A model generated the notes under the pieces. It saw only the letters and a list, made by a program, of their open reading frames with translations. It did not search any database and was not told the DNA's origin. A stretch of DNA of 64,000 nucleotides, taken from positions 1-64,000 of the forward strand of contig JAOPXL010000112.1 of the NCBI GenBank assembly GCA_025965175.1, in the 5' to 3' direction. A program made the position numbers and the translations under genes. This document shows, piece after piece, positions 38,174-46,021 of the stretch; within the stretch, counting starts at the first letter, position 1, and each line of letters opens with the position of its first letter. This stretch comes from Aeromicrobium sp. Its GTDB lineage: Bacteria > Actinomycetota > Actinomycetes > Propionibacteriales > Nocardioidaceae.

Positions 38174-38193
38174 GATCTCACCCGGGTGAGATC
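38174..38193. promoter_or_regulatory. 20-bp perfect palindrome between the two LuxR genes
   Basis: GATCTCACCC followed at once by GGGTGAGATC is a perfect palindrome at 38174-38193, 75 bases before the start of the shorter regulator gene. It contains the TCACCC/GGGTGA arms found at 36255 and 40954 but with no spacer. It is a candidate operator for one of these regulators. Confidence 0.45.
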
Positions 38194-38197
38194 TCGA

Positions 38198-40462
38198 TCA
38201 GATGAAACCCTGACGGCGTCCCGTCACCAGGGCGTCCGCGCGCGCGTGCACGCCCAGCTTGCGATAGATCGCACGCGCATGTGTCTTGACGGTGTTGGAC
38301 GAGAGGTAGAGCTCCTCGGAGATCTCATGGAGGCTCATCGTGCCCTGCAGGATCCGGAGGATGTCGAGCTCCCGGTCGGTCAGGGCCTGCCCCGGGGCGA
38401 CGTCGCCGTCCTCGTCGTGGAGGAGGCGTCGGACGTGGGCCACCCGGGCGTCGATGGCCTCGAGCCCCTCGGTGAAGCGCGCCAGGTGCGAGTCCAGCTC
38501 GTCGAGCAGGCGACGAGCCAGCACGGCGTGCCCGGCCTCGGCCGCGACCCGGGAGTGGACTATCAGGTGGTCGACCATGCCCCACGGGCCGTGCGCGGGG
38601 CTCTCACGACGGAGGGAGAGGCCGCGGGCGAGGGTGGCGAGCCCAGGCTCGACCGCGCCGTCAGCAGCGAGTGCGCGCCCGTGGGCGGTGAACGCGAGCG
38701 AAGCTTGGGGCACTCCCCGCAGCCCGTGCGAGTCCAACAGCTCCATCGCCGAGTCGGCGCGCTCGCGAGCCCGCTCGGTCTCGCCCAGCTCGTCCTGGAC
38801 CAATGACTCGATCGCGAGCGCCACCACCTGGATGATGACGGGCGCCCGGTCGTTGCGCCAGGCGTTGACGAGTGGGGCGAGAGCGCGGTCGAGGTCCCCG
38901 CGCACGTACGCCGCGTGTCCCAGCGCGGCGTTCGCGACGGCGTAGAACGGGGAGTAGCGGTCGGTCTCCAACGCCACGGCGCGCTCGGCGCCTCGCATCA
39001 TCTCGCCCGGTCCGCCGTAGCCGAAGAGCCCAGCGATCATCGCCGTCGCGGACTCGACCGATCGTGATCCGTCCGGGAGCGGACCGTGCTCGCGGACGGA
39101 TGTCAGCGAGGCGAGCCGCGTGCGGAGCGCCGCCTCGTCGCCGACGAGCGCAGCCATCCACGCGGCGGTCGCGGACGCGGCGGGATCGGAGGCCTCGTTG
39201 AGGGGGCCGATGGCCTTCAGCCAGGCGAGGACCGTGGCAATCCGGCCGGCGTCCACGTAGTCGAGCCAGTGCACCTCCACCAACATGGAGGCGGTCTGCA
39301 GGTCACCGGCCGCGATCGAGTGCCGCACCGCCTCGTCGACGTTGCCCCGACGGCTGAACCACTCGGCAGCGCGCGCATGCAGGACACGCGCCTCTCCGGG
39401 ACGGTGAAGGTCAAGCTCACTGCGGGCGACGGCCGCGAGCAGGTGGTGAAACCTGTACCAGTGCCGGTCGTCGTCCAGGGGCACGAGGAACAGGTTGGTG
39501 CGCTCGAGCTCACGCAGGGCCATGCCTGAACGGGTCGTCCCGGTGACGCGGTCGCACAAGTCGGGCGAGAAGCGGTCGAGCACGGAGACGCTCTCGATGA
39601 ACGTGCGCAGGTCGTCGGAGTGCCGTGCGAGCACCTCCTCGACGAGGTAGTCACCGATGAACCGATTGCCGCCACTGAAGTCTCGTACGAAGGAGTCGGG
39701 GTCAGCGCGACCGGCCAGGGACAGCCCGGCCAGGTAGAGCCCCGCGGGCCATCCCTCGGTGCGGTCCATCAGCCGGTGGGTGGAGTCCACGTCGAGCGTC
39801 GCACCTTCGCGGGCCAGGACCGCCTCGGCCTCGTCCACCGTGAACGCCAGGTCGTCTGCCCGGATCTCCAACAGGTCGCCGGACGCGCGAAGTCGACCGA
39901 GACGGAGCCCGGGATCGGCACGCGTCAGAATCACCAGGTGTGCCTGCGGCGGGAGGTGCTCGACGAGGTGCTCGATCTGCGCATGGCCTTCCGCGCCAGT
40001 GATGACATGGAAGTCGTCCAGCACCACGACGATGTCCTCGGCGGTGGCGGCCAAGGAGTCCACGATGGCGGAGAGCGTGGGGCCCGGTGCGGCGGAGTCG
40101 TCGATCAAGCCGCCGGTGGCCGGGCCCGGCCCCGATCCGCCGTCTGCCCGCTCCAGCGCCGCCGCCACGTGCGCCCTCAGCCGGCATGGGTCGTTCTCGT
40201 CGGGGTCCAGCGACAGCCAGGCTGAGCGAGGGCCTGCCTCCTCGAGCCACTGCGCCGCCAGGATCGTCTTGCCGTAGCCGACGGGGGCGGCGATCAACGT
40301 GACCGGATGATCGCGGACGGCGCCCATGCGGCTCATCAACCGCTCACGTCGCACCCAGTCGCCGCGGCTGGGTGGGCGGCGCAGCTTGACCTCGAGGAAC
40401 GAGCCACCGGATGCCTGGGGCTGCGCTCGACCGACCGATCGCGCTCCTGCGCCATCTCTCAT
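38198..40462 (-). CDS. LAL/MalT-type LuxR transcriptional regulator
   Basis: The 754-residue protein is a full-length LAL regulator. It has an N-terminal NTPase with Walker A IAAPVGYGKTILAAQWL and Walker B VVLDDFHVI. Next is a winged-helix region (RFSPDLCDRVTG), then TPR-like repeats. The C-terminal LuxR domain reads LTDRELDILRILQGTMSLHEISEELYLSSNTVKTHARAIYRKLGVHAR. The ATG at 40462 with GGAGG 10 bases upstream is chosen over an ATG at 40537. The effector is unknown. The gene sits among stress genes and next to TCACCC/GGGTGA palindromes. Confidence 0.88.
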   Translation of the reverse strand: MRDGAGARSVGRAQPQASGGSFLEVKLRRPPSRGDWVRRERLMSRMGAVRDHPVTLIAAPVGYGKTILAAQWLEEAGPRSAWLSLDPDENDPCRLRAHVAAALERADGGSGPGPATGGLIDDSAAPGPTLSAIVDSLAATAEDIVVVLDDFHVITGAEGHAQIEHLVEHLPPQAHLVILTRADPGLRLGRLRASGDLLEIRADDLAFTVDEAEAVLAREGATLDVDSTHRLMDRTEGWPAGLYLAGLSLAGRADPDSFVRDFSGGNRFIGDYLVEEVLARHSDDLRTFIESVSVLDRFSPDLCDRVTGTTRSGMALRELERTNLFLVPLDDDRHWYRFHHLLAAVARSELDLHRPGEARVLHARAAEWFSRRGNVDEAVRHSIAAGDLQTASMLVEVHWLDYVDAGRIATVLAWLKAIGPLNEASDPAASATAAWMAALVGDEAALRTRLASLTSVREHGPLPDGSRSVESATAMIAGLFGYGGPGEMMRGAERAVALETDRYSPFYAVANAALGHAAYVRGDLDRALAPLVNAWRNDRAPVIIQVVALAIESLVQDELGETERARERADSAMELLDSHGLRGVPQASLAFTAHGRALAADGAVEPGLATLARGLSLRRESPAHGPWGMVDHLIVHSRVAAEAGHAVLARRLLDELDSHLARFTEGLEAIDARVAHVRRLLHDEDGDVAPGQALTDRELDILRILQGTMSLHEISEELYLSSNTVKTHARAIYRKLGVHARADALVTGRRQGFI

Positions 40463-40671
40463 GCGCCACGCACCTCCGACCGCCGGGCCGGTCCGGAGGT
40501 GCCGGACCTGCCATTGCGCTCGACCGCGGCATGACATCTGCGAGAACGCCTACGACGCGGTGGGCGTCCCTGTCACCTGGGTCTTTCCCGTTCTGGGACA
40601 GCACCATGCTAGCCCGGACCGATTTCGCTGTCCATGACCGAGATCCGGGCGATGACCGGGTCAGAGGTGGG

Positions 40672-40893
40672 TCACGAGCCGTCGTCCGGTTCCTTGCGGA
40701 CGTCGACCAGGGAGAAGCCTTCCCGACTCAGGGCAGCCAGCACCCCGTGCAGCTCGGCCTCGTCGGCCAGCTCCGCGCGGATCAGGCTTCCCATGACGTC
40801 CATCGTGACGGTGACTCCCGGGAAGTCCTCGAGGAGGCGGGAGGGCACCGCCCCAACCGCTCGGATCTCGTAGGCGGCCTTCGTCATGGGCAT
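40672..40893 (-). CDS. small hypothetical protein of the stress island
   Basis: The 73-residue protein (or 71 residues from the ATG at 40887, which has a better-spaced GGGG) reads AAYEIRAVGAVPSRLLEDFPG, then AELADEAELHGVLAALSREGF and LVDVRKE. The alternating strand/helix pattern is a ferredoxin-like or BON-like mini domain. Proteins like this sit beside universal stress protein genes in other actinobacteria. It is divergent from the USP gene at 41028, sharing a region with a palindrome and a DevR-type box. Confidence 0.75.
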   Translation of the reverse strand: MPMTKAAYEIRAVGAVPSRLLEDFPGVTVTMDVMGSLIRAELADEAELHGVLAALSREGFSLVDVRKEPDDGS

Positions 40894-40953
40894 CCCCTTT
40901 CCTCGATCGGCGGCGGGTCATCGCCACGATGCGTCACGAACGGACCGGACGAG

Positions 40954-40970
40954 TCACCCCTGGCGGGTGA
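40954..40970. promoter_or_regulatory. TCACCC-N5-GGGTGA palindrome
   Basis: TCACCC (40954-40959), CTGGC, GGGTGA (40965-40970), extended by G and C on the outside. It matches the arms and spacing of the site at 36255. It lies between the divergent small protein gene and the USP gene. Confidence 0.45.
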
Positions 40971-40977
40971 CGTTCGC

Positions 40978-40991
40978 AGGACCTTCGACCA
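40978..40991 (+). promoter_or_regulatory. DevR/DosR-type box upstream of a USP gene
   Basis: AGGACCTTCGACCA lies 37 bases before the ATG at 41028. It shares the GGACCTT core with the other DevR-type boxes in this island. Confidence 0.45.
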
Positions 40992-41027
40992 TTCCGGTTC
41001 GTCGGACCTGATGTCTAGCCTCCGTGC

Positions 41028-41642
41028 ATGGCGATTCGACGGGAGATCAGGGCCCGCGGCGGGATACTCGTCGGTCACGACGGGTCTGAGGTGGCTGACC
41101 GGGCGCTGCACACCGCGGTCAAGATCGCCGGAGCGCTCCGTGCCCCGGTGACGGTCGTGCGCGCCTGGGATGTGTTCACCGCGCCCCGACCCGACACGTG
41201 GCGGGCGGGATGCGTCCCACCGATGGAGGACTTCGAGGCCTCCGCGCTCCAGGCACTCAACGAGGACGTCGCGCCGGTCCGCGCGTCCCACCCGGACGTC
41301 GAGATCGAGTCGCAGGTCGTCCACGGATGTGCCGCCGAGAAGCTCATCGGGGCCTCCCAGCACGTCAACCTCGTCGTCGTGGGCAGCCGCGGCCACGGCG
41401 GCTTCGCGGGTCTGCTGCTGGGATCGGCCAGCGAGCAGGTGGTCCGCCACGCGGGCTGCCCCGTCCTGGTCGATCGCGGCAGCGGGGACATCGTGACGAC
41501 GCCTGACGAGCACCGGGCCATGGAGATGGCCCTGTTGAGCGAGCTCCGGCTCGACGACCCCGACGGGCTGCCGGAGGACGATGGTCCCTCGAGCAGGGGC
41601 GCTGGACCCTATGTGCACGACGGGCCGCTGGGGGAGCATTGA
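41028..41642 (+). CDS. universal stress protein, single domain with intact ATP loop
   Basis: The 204-residue protein has a single USP domain (GILVGHDGSEVADRALHTAVKIAGAL, with the ATP-loop motif GSRGHGGFAGLLLGSASEQV at residues about 118-137). It has a 50-residue acidic C-terminal extension. It is the only USP here with the canonical G-x2-G-x9-G-S loop, so it should bind ATP. A DevR-type box and a palindrome lie upstream. Confidence 0.92.
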   Translation: MAIRREIRARGGILVGHDGSEVADRALHTAVKIAGALRAPVTVVRAWDVFTAPRPDTWRAGCVPPMEDFEASALQALNEDVAPVRASHPDVEIESQVVHGCAAEKLIGASQHVNLVVVGSRGHGGFAGLLLGSASEQVVRHAGCPVLVDRGSGDIVTTPDEHRAMEMALLSELRLDDPDGLPEDDGPSSRGAGPYVHDGPLGEH

Positions 41643-41667
41643 CGGATCGCCGATGCGAGGAGCCGTC

Positions 41668-41832
41668 ATGAAAGCAGCCGTCATGCATCGCCCGGGCCAG
41701 CCCTTCGCCGTGGAGGACCGTCCCGTGCCGCAGCCGTCCGCCGACCAGGTGCTGGCCCGGATGGAGGCCGGCACTGCGGTGGCCCAGCTCATGCGCGGCG
41801 ACGTCCCCGCCCGACTGGTCTTCGAGTTCTGA
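41668..41832 (+). pseudogene. internally deleted zinc alcohol dehydrogenase
   Basis: The frame of 54 codons reads MKAAVMHRPGQPFAVEDRPV and VLARMEAG, the start of an MDR alcohol dehydrogenase. It passes directly into TAVAQLMRGDVPARLVFEF, the last residues of the same family. The roughly 280-residue centre, with the zinc and NAD sites, is missing with the frame kept. The start keeps a GAGGAG ribosome site. It is followed after one base by the next gene. It is probably a decayed gene; a translated short peptide remains possible. Confidence 0.7.
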
Positions 41833-41833
41833 C

Positions 41834-42310
41834 ATGGCCGACAACGAGCTCGCCCAGGACTTCGTCACTGTCCCGTTGCTGCCGTTCGCGAGAGCCGATG
41901 ACGCCGTTCGCTTCGCCGCCGCGCTGGTCAGGGACCGGGGATACGCGGTGCGTCTGATCGCGACCCACCCCCAGCTCCGTCCGCGTCGTCCCGACGCGCT
42001 CGTCAGGCACGCCCTGCTGCGCACCCGGGCAGTGGTGGACCTCGAGGCGGCGGCCGAGCTGGTCCACGAAATCGCCGGTCCGCACGTCTGCCTGGAGCTG
42101 GTCCTCGTGCGCGGCTCCATGGCCGCCTGCCTGGAGGCGGAGGCCGACGGGTCGAGCCTGATCGCGATCCAGGACACCGACCGCCGTCGCCGTGAGGCCC
42201 AGCCCTTCGAGCGGATGCTCGGCCGGGTCCCGTGCCCGGTGGTGCGTGTCTCCGCCGACGCCTTGCGCCAGGTCGACCGGTCGACACCCCGCCTGCGCGT
42301 CTCGTCATGA
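41834..42310 (+). CDS. divergent USP-like protein
   Basis: The 158-residue protein has an alpha/beta order like a USP (VTVPLLPFARADDAVRFAAALVRDRGYAVRLIATH, then SLIAIQDTDRRRREAQPFERMLGRVPCPVVRVSAD). The terminal CPVVRVSAD matches the last USP strand. The ATP loop is missing. It starts one base after the dehydrogenase remnant. It is probably an accessory member of the stress island, with moderate certainty on the family. Confidence 0.65.
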   Translation: MADNELAQDFVTVPLLPFARADDAVRFAAALVRDRGYAVRLIATHPQLRPRRPDALVRHALLRTRAVVDLEAAAELVHEIAGPHVCLELVLVRGSMAACLEAEADGSSLIAIQDTDRRRREAQPFERMLGRVPCPVVRVSADALRQVDRSTPRLRVSS

Positions 42311-42398
42311 CCACCCGCGAGCGCCATCGAGCGGTCGCGGTCGAGCTGGCGACCGGACCGGTCCCGCCCTGTCCACATGGCTGCGCGCGTTCTACCTC

Positions 42399-42635
42399 GT
42401 GATGGCCGGTATCAACATCGGGCTGGTGACCGGCGACCCCGAGTCGTACCGATCGCTGGCCTTCCTCGGCTTGCCGGGCTGGCGCCGAGCCGCCTACATC
42501 GCCGCGATCGCGTTCCACGGCGCGCTCCTGGTCCTCAGCTGGGGCCTGTGGTTCTGGGCCGTGCCGGCCCTGGCGCTACTGGCATGGGGCAAGCGCCACG
42601 ACCCGGCCGCGGCGCGAGGCGATGACGAGCCATGA
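42399..42635 (+). CDS. small membrane protein, possibly 5'-frameshifted
   Basis: From GTG 42399 (or ATG 42402) the frame gives about 78 residues with two membrane helices (SYRSLAFLGLPGWRRAAYIAAIAF and GALLVLSWGLWFWAVPALALLAW). The same frame extends upstream as TWLRAFYLVMAGINIGL with no start codon. An ATG at 42307 in another frame runs into TGA at 42400-42402. One base too many near 42360-42375 would join them. It is either a real short protein coupled to the next gene (4-base overlap) or a recently frameshifted one. Confidence 0.5.
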   Translation: MMAGINIGLVTGDPESYRSLAFLGLPGWRRAAYIAAIAFHGALLVLSWGLWFWAVPALALLAWGKRHDPAAARGDDEP

Positions 42636-43456
42636 ACCGGCCGGTGGTGGTCGGGGTCGACGGACGACACCAGGCACCGCTGCGGTTCGCGATCGACGAG
42701 GCCAGGCGGCGCGGTGCGCCCCTGCGGGTCCTGCACTGCGCCGCAATGCCGTTCGAGCAGATGGAGATATACGTCAGTGACCTGGGCTACCGGGAGATGC
42801 TGGCCGCCGGCCAACGGGTCCTGGACGAGACGAGCGAGCTCCTGCAGCAGGAGGCCCCCGAGATACCCACGGAGTACGACCTGTCGACCCGGACCCCTGT
42901 CGACCTGCTCCTCGAGGAGGGCGCGTCTGCGCAGCTGCTCGTGATCGGGATCGAGGACATCCCGTGGTACGACCGGGTCCTTGGCGGCGCGGTGGCGGGC
43001 CATCTCGCCCGCGTGGCGCCGTGCCCGATGGTGGCGGTCCCCGAGGTCGACGACATCCTGGCACGGCACGAGGGAGTGGTCGTCGCCCTCGACTGCACCC
43101 GCGCTGCGGACGAGCTGCTGCGGCTTGCCTTCGACCTGGCCCAGCACCGGCGGTGCCCCCTGCACGCGCTCACCGTCATGGCGCAGGGCTCTGCTCCCGA
43201 CGACATCGACGACACCCGGGTCGTCCTGGGCGAGGTGCTGGCCGGGTGGCGCGAGGCATATCCCGAGGTCCGGGTCCAGCAGCACGTCGTGGTTGGGGCC
43301 CCCGACGAGGTCTGCCGGACCGCGACCCAGGGCGCCGAACTGGTGCTGGTGGGCCGTTCGCGGCACCACGGCTTCCGGCGCCCCCTCGCCGTCAGCGTCC
43401 TGAGGCACGCGGCGTGCCCCGTCGGTGTCGTGCCGACGGACGAGCGACGTGGATGA
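42632..43456 (+). CDS. tandem-domain universal stress protein (degenerate ATP loops)
   Basis: The 274-residue protein has two USP domains. Domain 1 has VVVGVDGRHQAPLRFAIDEARRRG and, in place of the ATP loop, VIGIEDIPWYDRVLGGAVAGHLA. Domain 2 has VVVALDCTRAADELLRLAFDLAQ and VGRSRHHGFRRPLAVSVLRHA. Neither keeps the G-x2-G-x9-G(S/T) loop. The IPWYDR element is shared with the USP at 47882 and, as KPWFAR, with the one at 43636. It overlaps the preceding small gene (ATGA). Confidence 0.88.
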   Translation: MNRPVVVGVDGRHQAPLRFAIDEARRRGAPLRVLHCAAMPFEQMEIYVSDLGYREMLAAGQRVLDETSELLQQEAPEIPTEYDLSTRTPVDLLLEEGASAQLLVIGIEDIPWYDRVLGGAVAGHLARVAPCPMVAVPEVDDILARHEGVVVALDCTRAADELLRLAFDLAQHRRCPLHALTVMAQGSAPDDIDDTRVVLGEVLAGWREAYPEVRVQQHVVVGAPDEVCRTATQGAELVLVGRSRHHGFRRPLAVSVLRHAACPVGVVPTDERRG

Positions 43457-43548
43457 CAGCGACGTGGATGACACCGTCCCGGAGTCCGGCACGCACGCGC
43501 CGCTCCCGAGCACGTCGCCGCGATCCTGCTGTCTGTTCTTCCCCTGAC

Positions 43549-43562
43549 GGGACCTCGGTCCT
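43549..43562 (+). promoter_or_regulatory. DevR/DosR-type box upstream of a USP gene
   Basis: GGGACCTCGGTCCT, a near-palindrome, lies 74 bases before the ATG at 43636. The rest of the 179-base gap 43457-43635 shows no gene. Confidence 0.5.
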
Positions 43563-43635
43563 CCGGCGAGGGGTCGTCGGGCCGGTGCGCGGCGCGGGCA
43601 CCGGGCGGACGATGGACGCCACCGAAGGAGTGCCT

Positions 43636-44478
43636 ATGAGCGTTGAGGAGTCCCGTCCTGTCGTGGTGGGCGTGGCCGGGCGGCACACCCCGGTCCTGCG
43701 GTACGCCCGCCGCGAGGCCGAGCGCGCCGGGTGCGCCATCGAGCTGGTGCACGCCTATACCGTCCCGCCCTCGGCGATGGGCAACCTCTACGGGCTCGAT
43801 GTCCCTGCAGCGTACGAGGCCGGCGGCCACGAGGTGCTGAACGAGGCCCACCTCGAGCTCACGGCGATGGGCACGACGAGCCCCGTGCACAGCGTCCTCG
43901 TGAGGGGGTTCGCGCCGGCTGTCCTGGAGGAGGAGTCGTGTCGGGCCCGGCTGCTGGTGATCGGGCCCGACGAGTCCAAGCCATGGTTCGCTCGCATCCT
44001 CGAGGGTCGGGTCGCCCGACACCTGGTGGACCACGCCAAGTGCCCGGTCGCCGTCGTCCCCGACACGTGGGAGCCGTCCCGGGACGACGAACCCGTCGTC
44101 GTCATCGTCGACGACGAGCCCCTCGCCCAGGGCGCACTGGCGTTCGCGTTCGAGACGGCCGAGCGCCGCCACGTCGAGCTCAGGATCCTGCACGTCGCCG
44201 CCAAGATGCAGGACGAGACCGACGCCGAGTGGTCCTCGATGAAGTGGATCGTCGACACCTGGCAGCAGCGGTTCCCCGACGTCCGGGAGTCCAGTCACAT
44301 CGTGACGAGGGACGTCCACGCGGAGGCCGTGAGCGCCGGCAGCGGCGCCGGTCTGCTCGTCGTGGGCAGGAGCCGAAGCCACGGGGCGGGCAACCTGCTC
44401 GGCGCCTCGCTCGCTCGGGACATCATCTCGGTGTCCGACTGCCCCGTCGTGGTCGTCCCGACGGCATCCGTGCGGTGA
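43636..44478 (+). CDS. tandem-domain universal stress protein
   Basis: The 280-residue protein has two USP domains. The first carries VVVGVAGRHTPVLRYARREAERAG and VIGPDESKPWFARILEGRVARHL. The second carries VVVIVDDEPLAQGALAFAFETAE and VVGRSRSHGAGNLLGASLARDI, whose GAGNLLGAS is closer to a nucleotide loop than in its paralogues. AAGGAG lies 5 bases before the ATG. A DevR-type box is upstream. Confidence 0.9.
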   Translation: MSVEESRPVVVGVAGRHTPVLRYARREAERAGCAIELVHAYTVPPSAMGNLYGLDVPAAYEAGGHEVLNEAHLELTAMGTTSPVHSVLVRGFAPAVLEEESCRARLLVIGPDESKPWFARILEGRVARHLVDHAKCPVAVVPDTWEPSRDDEPVVVIVDDEPLAQGALAFAFETAERRHVELRILHVAAKMQDETDAEWSSMKWIVDTWQQRFPDVRESSHIVTRDVHAEAVSAGSGAGLLVVGRSRSHGAGNLLGASLARDIISVSDCPVVVVPTASVR

Positions 44479-44481
44479 GTG

Positions 44482-45189
44482 CTACCTGACGTCGCCGGGC
44501 GTACGGGCGGCAGACGCCTCGGTCCCACCCTGGTCCAGCCGGAACGGCGGGTACTGGTCCGTCATGAGCGCCGCATAGGCCACGACGCGCAGGACCCAGC
44601 GCTGCAGGCCGACGACCAGGTCGAACAGTGGGCGCGGGTAGCGTCCGGTGAACAGCAGGGTCACCGCTGCGATGACCACCAGCACGGTGATCAGGCCTGC
44701 GGAGAGCTCCGCACCGGGTCGGTCGTGCGTGCTGCTGACGCCGCCACTGGTCTCCAGCGCCGCGACAACCAGGTAGTGCGGGATGGCCAGGAGCCACCAC
44801 TTGACCAGCACGAGGCCACGGGAGAGCTCCCCGGGGCGCGCGACCTCGAGGTGGGCGGGATAGTCGTGGACGTCGGCCAGGGTGAACGGCGGATAACGGT
44901 CCGTGGACAGGACCCCGTGCGCGTAGGCCGAGACCCGCCACGTCCACCGCATGACGCCGACGTTGAAGTCGAAGAGTCCCTGCGGGTACCGGCCGGTCAC
45001 GAGGATCGCGAAGAACGCCGCGACGCTCGCGAGGAAGAAGGCGATCCACAGGAAGATCAGGATGATGAAGTGCGGGATCGCCAGCAGCCACTTGACCAGC
45101 CACATCCACCGGCTGAGGTCGGGATCGAGCGACGCGTCCAGACGCAGCGGGTACGGCCGGAGCGGTGCGGTCTCTGCTGATGGCGTCAT
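44482..45189 (-). CDS. DUF4389 membrane protein
   Basis: The 235-residue protein is built from two similar halves. Each has a helix pair and the motif TGRYP-x-x-LFD followed by a W-R-V-x-A-Y-A segment and Y(P)PF (TGRYPQGLFDFNVGVMRW and TGRYPRPLFDLVVGLQRW). About four membrane helices are predicted. DUF4389 proteins are common in actinobacteria with unknown function. The gene is divergent from the response regulator, and two DevR-type boxes lie between them. Confidence 0.88.
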   Translation of the reverse strand: MTPSAETAPLRPYPLRLDASLDPDLSRWMWLVKWLLAIPHFIILIFLWIAFFLASVAAFFAILVTGRYPQGLFDFNVGVMRWTWRVSAYAHGVLSTDRYPPFTLADVHDYPAHLEVARPGELSRGLVLVKWWLLAIPHYLVVAALETSGGVSSTHDRPGAELSAGLITVLVVIAAVTLLFTGRYPRPLFDLVVGLQRWVLRVVAYAALMTDQYPPFRLDQGGTEASAARTPGDVR

Positions 45190-45246
45190 GCCGCCACCGT
45201 CGCGCTCGGGGACACGGCGTCACAGGTGCGATGGTCACGGCCTGCC

Positions 45247-45260
45247 GGGACCTTCAGCCA
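45247..45260 (+). promoter_or_regulatory. DevR/DosR-type box, distal copy
   Basis: GGGACCTTCAGCCA at 45247-45260 starts 36 bases before a second, better copy. Both are in the divergent region between the DUF4389 gene and devR. Confidence 0.45.
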
Positions 45261-45282
45261 CACCGCCACCCGTGCGGGGACG

Positions 45283-45296
45283 GGGACCTTGGACCC
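45283..45296 (+). promoter_or_regulatory. DevR/DosR-type box, proximal copy upstream of devR
   Basis: GGGACCTTGGACCC at 45283-45296 is the best match in the window to the GGGACTTNNGNCCC class bound by DosR. Two tandem boxes upstream of the regulator gene itself suggest autoregulation. Confidence 0.55.
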
Positions 45297-45374
45297 TCGC
45301 CCCGGGCCACGTCCTGCACCAGACTGGCCGGCACAGCACCAGGGGAGAAGAGGCGGCCATGAGAAGAGGTGGCC

Positions 45375-46013
45375 ATGACACGTGTCTTCCTGCTTGACGA
45401 CCACGAGGTCGTCCGCGCAGGCCTGCGCCAGCTCCTGGAGAGCAGCGGTGACATTGACGTGGTCGGCGACGCCGACACCGCGTCAGCGGCCCTGGTTCGG
45501 ATCCCGGCGTTGCGGCCCGACGTCGCGGTCCTGGACGCTCGCCTTCCCGACGGCAGCGGCATCGAGGTGTGCCGGGCGATCCGCTCGTCGCACCCGGACA
45601 TCAAGGTCATCATCCTGACGTCGTTCGATGACGACGAGGCGTTGTTCGCGTCGATCATGGCCGGTGCAGCCGGCTACGTCCTCAAGCAGGTCACCGGCCA
45701 GGACCTGATCGCCGCGGTCCACCACGTCGCGAACGGGGGTTCGCTGCTGGATCCCAGCGTGACGGCCAAGGTGATGGACCGTTTGCGCGACGGTGCCCCC
45801 GGCGAGCCAGAGGAGCTGAGGTCGCTGACTGCTCAGGAGCGTCGGATCCTGGAGCTGGTCGCTGAGGGGCTGACCAACCGGCAGATCGGTGAGCGACTGT
45901 TCCTGGCCGAGAAGACGGTCAAGAACTATATGTCCAACGTCCTCGCGAAGCTGGGGCTCGAGCGTCGTACGCAGGCCGCCGTCTTCGCGACCCGGTTGCT
46001 CGAGGACCACTAG
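45375..46013 (+). CDS. devR: DevR/DosR-like NarL-family response regulator
   Basis: The 212-residue protein has a receiver domain (RVFLLDDHEVVRAGL, phospho-Asp in VAVLDARLPDGSGIEVC, VIILTSFDDDEALFASIMAGAAGYVLKQ). A LuxR helix-turn-helix follows (LTAQERRILELVAEGLTNRQIGERLFLAEKTVKNYMSNVLAKLGLERRTQAAVFAT). The output helix is almost the same as in mycobacterial DosR. ATG at 45375 with AAGAGG upstream is preferred to GTG at 45369. The kinase gene is convergent and 8 bases away. Confidence 0.92.
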   Translation: MTRVFLLDDHEVVRAGLRQLLESSGDIDVVGDADTASAALVRIPALRPDVAVLDARLPDGSGIEVCRAIRSSHPDIKVIILTSFDDDEALFASIMAGAAGYVLKQVTGQDLIAAVHHVANGGSLLDPSVTAKVMDRLRDGAPGEPEELRSLTAQERRILELVAEGLTNRQIGERLFLAEKTVKNYMSNVLAKLGLERRTQAAVFATRLLEDH

Positions 46014-46021
46014 ACCGATCC

